From: JAGWNR01 sp964565685
GTDB taxonomy: Bacteria > Patescibacteriota > Minisyncoccia > Phycocordibacterales > PALSA-1337
Assembly: GCA_964565685.1 (NCBI GenBank)
Contig: CAZMFR010000004.1
Location: 8,769-72,768, forward strand
Length of the DNA stretch: 64,000 nt
Direction: 5' to 3'
Positions 59,045 through 64,000 of this stretch are shown here, piece by piece. How positions within the stretch are numbered: position 1 is the first letter of the stretch; each line of letters starts with the position of its first letter. The notes below the pieces were generated by a model that ran no database searches, was not told the DNA's origin, and saw only the letters and a list, made by a program, of their open reading frames with translations. Position numbers and translations under genes: made by a program.

Positions 59045-60564
59045 GTCAATTTTTGCCTATATTGAAGCGCTTCCAAAATGTGCGATTTATCGACCTCGGC
59101 TTTTCTGTCCAAATCTGCGATCGTTCTAGAGATTTTAAGTATGCGATGATAACCGCGGCCAGAAAGACCGAGGCGTTCAGCGGTTGATGAGAGAAACAAG
59201 GACAATGTCGGAGAAAGCGAAATGATTTTTCCCATTTCCGTGACGCCGAGCTCGCTGTTGCATTTCGGCTTTATCCCAAATATTTTACATCGTTCGTATT
59301 GTATGTTTCTGGCTTCCTCTATGCGCATGCTTATTGTCTCTGACGACTCATTTTTTTCTTCAATCGCGCCGAATTTTTCATATTCGATCTTTGACACTGC
59401 AACCCAGACGTCTATGCGATCAATGAGCGGACCTGAGATTTTTCGCAGATATTGCTGTTTGACACCCGGACTGCAAGTACAACGATCGTCGCCGTATCCG
59501 CATGGGCAAGGATTCATGGCGGCGATCAGAATACAGCTAGCAGGAAAAGTGACAGATCCGCGCACGCGAGATACAGTGATCTTCTTTTCTTCCAATGGCT
59601 CGCGCAATGCATCAATGACACTAGAGTTAAATTCTGGAAACTCATCTAGAAATAGCACCCCGCGATGAGCCAAAGTGATTTCTCCTGGCTGTGGCAAAGC
59701 CCCGCCTCCTATGAGTGACGCATATGAAGCAGTATGATGTGGCGCTCGAAACGGTGGCTCGGTTATTATATCTTTACCGAGAGTCCTCGCTATAGAATGG
59801 ATAGCTGTGACCTCAATGATCTCGTCTTCGGTGAGAGGTGGCAAAATGCCACGAAATGCTTTTGCCAACATGGTTTTGCCTGTGCCTGGAGGACCATATA
59901 GGGCGATATTGTGTCCTCCAGCTGCTGCAATCTCCAAACCGCGCTTTGCAGATTCCTGACCGCATATTAGGGACATGTTCATCTCTATTTTTGGTCTGCT
60001 TTTGTTGATTTCTGTTTTTGCAATAGGAGTCAAACCACAGCCCCTATGCTCTTCTAAGTGGCCGATGATTTCTTCGAGCCGAGAAACAGGATAGATGCGC
60101 GCGTTTCTGACCAATCCTGCCTCGATTGCGTTCTCACTGGGGATAAATATTTCAGAAAAGCCCAAACCAGCAGCTGTCTTGACGATCGGCAAGACGCCGT
60201 GGACTCTTCGAACCGACCCATCCAACGCCAGTTCGCCTAGGAATAATTTCTTTTCTGGATCAAAATCAATATCCCCGCAAGCCAATAGATAGGCCAATGC
60301 CATTCCGAGATCGAACGCAGGTCCTTCTTTTCTCATATCTGCTGGTGCGAGCGAAATGACCAATTTTTGGTTTTTTTGCTTTGGTGACTGATAGCCGCTG
60401 TTTTTTATAGCGGAGGAAACGCGGTCTTTTGATTCATCGACTGCTTTATCCCCCAGACCAACCACGGAAAAAGAGTGCAGACCATTCGATGTGTCTACCT
60501 CTATGGTCACTATATGGGTTTCCAATCCCTGTATCTGGGCGCAATAAGTCCTGGCATGTGCCAT
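59041..60564 (-). CDS. comM: ComM/YifB-family Mg-chelatase-like AAA+ ATPase
   Basis: In naturally competent bacteria ComM is a branch-migration helicase that helps integrate donor DNA. The 507-residue protein has the N-terminal domain (AQIQGLETHIVTIEVDTSNG), Walker A LYGPPGTGKTMLAKAF, FRAPHHTASYASLIGGG, Walker B VLFLDEFPEF and a Cys cluster in MNPCPCGYGDDRCTCSP. TATAAT (complement of 60571-60576) ends 6 nt before the ATG. Presence with pilus genes fits DNA uptake. Confidence 0.95.
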   Translation of the reverse strand: MAHARTYCAQIQGLETHIVTIEVDTSNGLHSFSVVGLGDKAVDESKDRVSSAIKNSGYQSPKQKNQKLVISLAPADMRKEGPAFDLGMALAYLLACGDIDFDPEKKLFLGELALDGSVRRVHGVLPIVKTAAGLGFSEIFIPSENAIEAGLVRNARIYPVSRLEEIIGHLEEHRGCGLTPIAKTEINKSRPKIEMNMSLICGQESAKRGLEIAAAGGHNIALYGPPGTGKTMLAKAFRGILPPLTEDEIIEVTAIHSIARTLGKDIITEPPFRAPHHTASYASLIGGGALPQPGEITLAHRGVLFLDEFPEFNSSVIDALREPLEEKKITVSRVRGSVTFPASCILIAAMNPCPCGYGDDRCTCSPGVKQQYLRKISGPLIDRIDVWVAVSKIEYEKFGAIEEKNESSETISMRIEEARNIQYERCKIFGIKPKCNSELGVTEMGKIISLSPTLSLFLSSTAERLGLSGRGYHRILKISRTIADLDRKAEVDKSHILEALQYRQKLT

Positions 60565-60847
60565 GCATAAATTATAGAAAAAGGTTATTAAGAAAAGTTA
60601 AAATATTTATAAAGAAAAGTTAAAGTCATAGGAGACCTCGCGAGGTGAGGAAGCGAATACTTGGATCTTCCACAAGACTAGAGCGCGACGGCGCGAGGCA
60701 GGGTCGCAGGACGAACCAGCAGGCGAGAATTTTTGACGAGATACGACTTTTGGACTCGATTAGAGGACCCCTCAAGCTATTTTGCGAGCAATGCGACACA
60801 AAAGGACCAAAAGGTGCATTGAACCTGTAAAGTTTTGTATGACAGAA
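60565..60847. other. Intergenic region, GC-rich and palindromic, no gene supported
   Basis: Contains the 12-bp palindrome ACCTCGCGAGGT (60635-60646). A plus-strand frame from 60645 reads RKRILGSSTRLERDGARQG, unlike a normal protein. A partial direct repeat AAGAAAAGTTAAA occurs before it. Origin unknown. Confidence 0.4.
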
Positions 60848-61213
60848 TTACTTCTTTATGTCCTTCGAGGATGTTCTTGTAGCAGGATTCGCTTCCAGTC
60901 TCTCGCGCTCTATCGGTTTGCCAGATATCTCGCTTGTTCCATATGTACCGTTGGCTATTTTTTCTAGAGCCGAATTTATATCCTTGAGCTGTTTTTCCAA
61001 GGAATCGAGTATGCCCTTATTATCCCCGAGCTCTTCCAATTTGTCTGCCAGCTCATTCTCATCAGCGTTGTCTATATCCATATCGTTCGAAGTGGCAGAA
61101 AAATCTGCCGGATTGTCCGAATCGGAAATGCCGACGGTTTTTATTTCTTCTTCTACCAATGCCTTCTCTTTTTCCAGTTTATTTTTGAAATATTCTATGT
61201 CTTTTTTATTCAT
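60848..61213 (-). CDS. DksA/TraR-family protein lacking zinc-finger cysteines
   Basis: The 121-residue protein has a long coiled coil (about residues 1-90: DIEYFKNKLEKEKALVEEEI, LEKQLKDINSALEKIANG) then YGTSEISGKPIERERLEANP. In DksA the segment is YGxCxxCGxxI; here both cysteines are Ser and the later pair is absent. Family members bind RNA polymerase. It starts 15 nt after the previous gene and so is co-transcribed. Role in transcription control is inferred. Confidence 0.85.
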   Translation of the reverse strand: MNKKDIEYFKNKLEKEKALVEEEIKTVGISDSDNPADFSATSNDMDIDNADENELADKLEELGDNKGILDSLEKQLKDINSALEKIANGTYGTSEISGKPIERERLEANPATRTSSKDIKK

Positions 61214-61228
61214 ATTGTTGGAGCTATT

Positions 61229-62332
61229 TTATCTTATAAATGTTTGTTTTTCAAGTCGATTGATTATCTCTGTCAGAGCATTCTCGTCCGTAGTTATGAC
61301 AATGGTATTGTTGTCTACGAATGAATATAAAATTAGCATCGTTCCATCTGATTTGTAAAATGCCCTCACATCTTTGTTTTCTGCCACGCCGTCCCGGAAA
61401 CCGCCTTGAATGTTGAAATACGAAGACATAGATGGAGTAGATACAAACACAGCTGGCGTAGTTGTGGTAGAAGTGGATGAAGAAGTGGAAGCGGGAGCAA
61501 AAATATGAGCAGATTTGGAGGATGTTGCAGTGGATGTAGCCGGCGATGATGAAGCAAAAATGTTTGTGACCGGTTGTTCTTCCGCCTTGTTGGCATAGCC
61601 GAACATATTCGCGAAATCATCAGGCATAGTGCTTTCCCAAGAAATCATTCCAGCATATGCATTCTGGAAAAAATCTTCCGTCAGAATCATAAAAGGAGCC
61701 GCTGACCCGTTGTCATCATATGTCCCGAGCATCCACTGGCTATTTAATGATCGAAACAGAACATTTGGTACGGACAATCCGATCAAAGTGAGAAAATCAC
61801 TAGCGTCTATTATATTTTCTGTACCCGCGCTGTCTTTTTCTGTTGGGATGATTTGTAAAATAGAGCCATTGCCGTTCCCAGTGTTCGATAGGGCATTTTC
61901 CATTGCCGATCTTATCGCTCCAGACCCTAATCCGCTGATATCCAGAGTTTTTTGTGCGTCTGGAGATACTATGCTCGGAACAGTTACCGTCTGTGATACA
62001 GTTGGAGCTGACGGAGCCAGGGGACTTTTAAGATATAAATAATATATCCCGCCGATACCTACAACAACAAGCAAAATACTAGTAATGACTATCAGGAGTT
62101 TTTTGCCCACATTTGATGGCTTGCGACTTTGTGTCTGTGCTGGAGATTCTGCGGCTTTTGCTTGTTCAGCCATGACCATAGAGGCCGTCGAAGCGTTTTT
62201 TTCTTGTACTGCTTCTCGGATATCGCCTTCGAACGTACGCAGAGCCTTCTGCGCATAGATTTGTTTTTTTCGCTCTTCTTCGGTTGTTTGTTCCGTCAAA
62301 GCATTGAGCGGATGTTCTTTCTCAGGATTCAT
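61229..62332 (-). CDS. Hypothetical membrane-anchored protein, 367 aa
   Basis: Not recognised. Cytoplasmic N-terminus (MNPEKEHPLNALTEQTTEEE, about 1-75), one helix (about 78-100) and an outside domain of about 265 residues with a Ser/Thr/Ala-rich segment (SSSPATSTATSSKSAHIFA). TATAAT (complement of 62340-62345) ends 7 nt before the ATG; first gene of a two-gene unit with the DksA-like protein. Confidence 0.65.
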   Translation of the reverse strand: MNPEKEHPLNALTEQTTEEERKKQIYAQKALRTFEGDIREAVQEKNASTASMVMAEQAKAAESPAQTQSRKPSNVGKKLLIVITSILLVVVGIGGIYYLYLKSPLAPSAPTVSQTVTVPSIVSPDAQKTLDISGLGSGAIRSAMENALSNTGNGNGSILQIIPTEKDSAGTENIIDASDFLTLIGLSVPNVLFRSLNSQWMLGTYDDNGSAAPFMILTEDFFQNAYAGMISWESTMPDDFANMFGYANKAEEQPVTNIFASSSPATSTATSSKSAHIFAPASTSSSTSTTTTPAVFVSTPSMSSYFNIQGGFRDGVAENKDVRAFYKSDGTMLILYSFVDNNTIVITTDENALTEIINRLEKQTFIR

Positions 62333-62401
62333 GGGCTTGATTATAAAGTATAAAGCAGAAAGGATAAAGCGCAGATTGTCCGAACTGATCTAATCTTTGT
62401 T

Positions 62402-62920
62402 CTATTTTCTTCCGCTTCTCATTATATATTTACTGGAATTTTGATCTAGATCGGTGAAATGATCGGTCGCTTCTATCAGTTTTGCAGAAGTAGACTTTCC
62501 AAAAGAGACGACCTCCACTTGGCATCCTTCATTTAGCTGGAGATATTCGACGAGAGGCACAAAATCGCCATCACCTGTGACTAATATGACTGCATCTAGT
62601 TTTGGTGCGAGTCGCACAGCATCAATAGCCATGCCGACGTCCCAGTCTGCCTTCTTTGCCCCTGATCCAAAGATCTGCAGATCTTTTATCTTTGTCTCTA
62701 TGCCCATATTGTTCAAGGCGTCGAAGAAGGCGTTTTCCTCGCCTGATTCTGTCGCTATGACATAGGCCATGGCTCGCACCAATCTGCGACCAGCGAGAGC
62801 GTCTTTTACTATTTGCCCAAAATTGACTCGCGCATGGTATAGATTCTTTGCGCTGTGATATAGATTCTGTGCGTCTATGAAAATTCCAACACGCTGTTCT
62901 TTGTGTTTTATTACTGACAT
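62402..62920 (-). CDS. NYN-domain (LabA/DUF88) protein
   Basis: The 172-residue PIN-like nuclease fold: RVGIFIDAQNLYHSAKNLY (first Asp), KADWDVGMAIDAV and DAVILVTGDGDFVPLVEYL (conserved Asp pair), typical of NYN proteins. These probably process RNA. The ATG at 62920 gives a family-type start, MSVIKHKEQRVG. Confidence 0.92.
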   Translation of the reverse strand: MSVIKHKEQRVGIFIDAQNLYHSAKNLYHARVNFGQIVKDALAGRRLVRAMAYVIATESGEENAFFDALNNMGIETKIKDLQIFGSGAKKADWDVGMAIDAVRLAPKLDAVILVTGDGDFVPLVEYLQLNEGCQVEVVSFGKSTSAKLIEATDHFTDLDQNSSKYIMRSGRK

Positions 62921-62959
62921 AAAAATTTTTAAGTTTCTAAAAGTTCTAAAAGCCCGCAA

Positions 62960-63128
62960 GACACAAACTTCAATTATTTTATGAAAATTATCTTGTGGAC
63001 TTTATAAAACTGCCGGTCTTTGTATTCTCGTTCTCGCCATGGCTACATCCTACCATTAACCTACTGGTAGGTATGGCTAGCAGGTGGAAATGGAATCCTG
63101 CGAATCATTCAAAGCAAAAATATTTATT
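62960..63128. other. Intergenic region with hairpin
   Basis: Nothing coding. The hairpin CCTACCA/TGGTAGG (about 63049-63071) after rpsO recalls the 37782 hairpin; it lacks a T-run. Confidence 0.4.
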
Positions 63129-63398
63129 TTATTGCTTTTTCAGCTCTAGCTTCTTTGTAATGGTGGAATATCGTTTTGGGAATTTCTTTTTCAAGTAATT
63201 CAAATGCGCCTGGCGATCCGCAACCATGCCCAGCAAACCACGGCGAGAGTGATTGTCTTTCTTGTGTTTCTTCAAGTGACTGGCCAATTCATCTATCCTT
63301 TTTGTCAGGATCGCGACCTGAACTTCCGGTGAACCGGTGTCCTTGTCGTGGATGGCTGTCTCCTTTATTATTTTAGCTTTTTGTTTTACTGAAATCAT
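63129..63398 (-). CDS. rpsO: Ribosomal protein uS15
   Basis: Small-subunit protein that binds the 16S three-way junction. The 89-residue protein starts MISVKQKAKIIKETAIHDKD, then TGSPEVQVAILTKRIDELAS and HSRRGLLGMVADRQAHLNYL, all S15 signatures. The ATG at 63398 is chosen because an upstream in-frame ATG would add 13 residues unlike S15. rpsO usually precedes pnp, which is not found here. Confidence 0.97.
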   Translation of the reverse strand: MISVKQKAKIIKETAIHDKDTGSPEVQVAILTKRIDELASHLKKHKKDNHSRRGLLGMVADRQAHLNYLKKKFPKRYSTITKKLELKKQ

Positions 63399-64000
63399 TG
63401 TACCGTCTACGATAGCATGAAAGAGATTTTTGTGCAAGAAAAATAAAAAAGCACTAAAAAGCCTCTGAAAACGTCCTAGTCAAACAATGAAGATAGGCCG
63501 AACATGTCTTCTAGAAAAAGTTCTATGACTCAAATGATGAAAATGAGCCAAAAAAGCAGGTGCAATGTATTTATGTTCCCATGCTTTTCAAAAAGATGAC
63601 AAGAAAGTTGTCAACTTTTGGAAGTGTTTAAAATGAAATGCCACCCCAGAAAATTTTCCTAAGGTGGCAATTTTGGCATCGCCTTGATCTTGATAGCTTC
63701 ACAGATCAAGGCGAAAAGTTCGTGTGCCGGCGGCAGAAACCTAGTTCATCTTGATTGCCGCGCGGCGCGCCGAGGTGGTGCCGGTGTCGTTGGTGCTCTT
63801 TTTGTTCAATTTCGTCATGTTAGGGGGTCCGTTCATATGCGACCTTTCGTCAGTTGCCACCTTTTGTGGTGTGGCCGTTGTTTAGTGCCGAATGACCAAC
63901 TGGTACCAACCAGCGCTCGTGCGCAAGTTACAAAGTTCCTGTAAAGAAACTAGCAACCTTTGAAGTAGGACAGTTAGAATTAATCATTAGCCACAATTAA
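63399..64000. other. Terminal region with two hairpins and a possible small gene
   Basis: No large gene on either strand. Hairpins: GCCACC/GGTGGC (63642-63668) and CGCCTTGATC/GATCAAGGCG (63679-63716). TTGACA on the minus strand near 63618 resembles a promoter -35. The small frame 63741-63836 is annotated separately. Nothing else supported. Confidence 0.4.
63741..63836 (-). CDS. Possible small basic peptide, 31 aa
   Basis: MNGPPNMTKLNKKSTNDTGT then TSARRAAIKMN. AAAGGT lies 6 nt before the ATG, matching the GAAAGG-type sites of other small genes here, and two hairpins follow. Low-complexity and basic; whether it is translated is unknown. Confidence 0.35.
   Translation of the reverse strand: MNGPPNMTKLNKKSTNDTGTTSARRAAIKMN

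Noticed and set aside
60645..60830. Plus-strand frame in GC-rich gap (RKRILGSSTRLERDGARQG)
   Set aside because: Arg-rich, no start signal, looks like a non-coding repeat; kept only as an intergenic note.
63481..63600. Plus-strand Met/Ser-rich 31-codon frame (MSSRKSSMTQMMKMSQKS)
   Set aside because: No ribosome-binding site or promoter at the right distance and very biased composition.
63684..63944. Plus-strand frame of 86 codons near the window end
   Set aside because: Covers hairpins and the small minus-strand frame; Cys/Arg-rich composition is typical of non-coding reading.
1..64000. CRISPR arrays
   Set aside because: No regularly spaced repeats; the direct repeats found have only two or three copies with unequal spacing.

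Overview
The window looks like a chromosomal segment of a Patescibacteria/CPR bacterium, most likely Parcubacteria (Paceibacteria). This is inferred from gene content, since no rRNA is present to place it. The signs are reduced versions of universal proteins (MurE without its N-terminal domain, a short YebC, PolA without a proofreading domain), pilMNO-type pilus genes, a VirB4/VirB6/PrgI secretion locus typical of this group, many small membrane proteins of unknown function and no biosynthetic operons. Seven tRNA genes are present (His-GTG, Leu-GAG, Val-TAC, Arg-TCT, Ser-TGA, Arg-GCG, Lys-TTT). There are no rRNA genes and no CRISPR arrays.

Layout. 0-6.8 kb: a prolyl oligopeptidase cut by the window edge, tRNAs, a cobalamin adenosyltransferase, rplS, a pseudouridine synthase and murE. 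7.1-8.9 kb: an eroded island with a truncated phosphoesterase and the 3' half of a large serine recombinase ending on tRNA-Arg. 8.9-11.3 kb: a pilMNO-like operon. 11.5-16.3 kb: DedA, a tRNA-binding protein, ruvX, and an accessory stretch with direct repeats and broken genes. 16.3-26.6 kb: ruvA-mutM, a TrmH-family methyltransferase, a PerM-type permease, holA, polA and tsaE. 26.7-34.7 kb: the pilus ATPase, a candidate structured RNA, ruvB, a TrmB-like regulator beside an 88-bp duplication, yebC-ruvC and tyrS. 34.7-42 kb: a class A penicillin-binding protein and the replication-origin region (dciA-like, dnaN, dnaA, rpmH, rnpA, yidC) with DnaA boxes on both sides of dnaA. 42-54.5 kb: a minus-strand type IV secretion-like locus of 11 genes. 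54.6-64 kb: rsmA, a UvrD-type helicase, a LysM/M23 hydrolase, comM, a DksA-like protein without zinc ligands, a NYN nuclease and rpsO.

Expression signals fall into two classes. More than twenty genes, mostly conserved, have a -10 box ending 6-8 nt before the ATG, so the mRNA should begin at or within a base or two of the start codon (leaderless). Two further genes begin 0 and 1 nt after the 3' end of a tRNA. In contrast, a set of small proteins of unknown function share a GAAAGG-type ribosome-binding site, and most have a strong intrinsic terminator of their own.

The most unusual signals not explained by genes are: a branched candidate RNA at 28515-28664 with a strong promoter; a structured leader before the membrane protein at 22247-22918; twin palindromes between tsaE and the pilus ATPase, with a third copy inside the secretion locus; and a second palindrome family (ACAATGTA and its complement) at four intergenic sites. 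Scattered 88-bp and 37-bp direct repeats, a transposase remnant and a frameshifted gene mark the accessory parts. All identifications come from reading the sequence and remembered family motifs; no database search was run.
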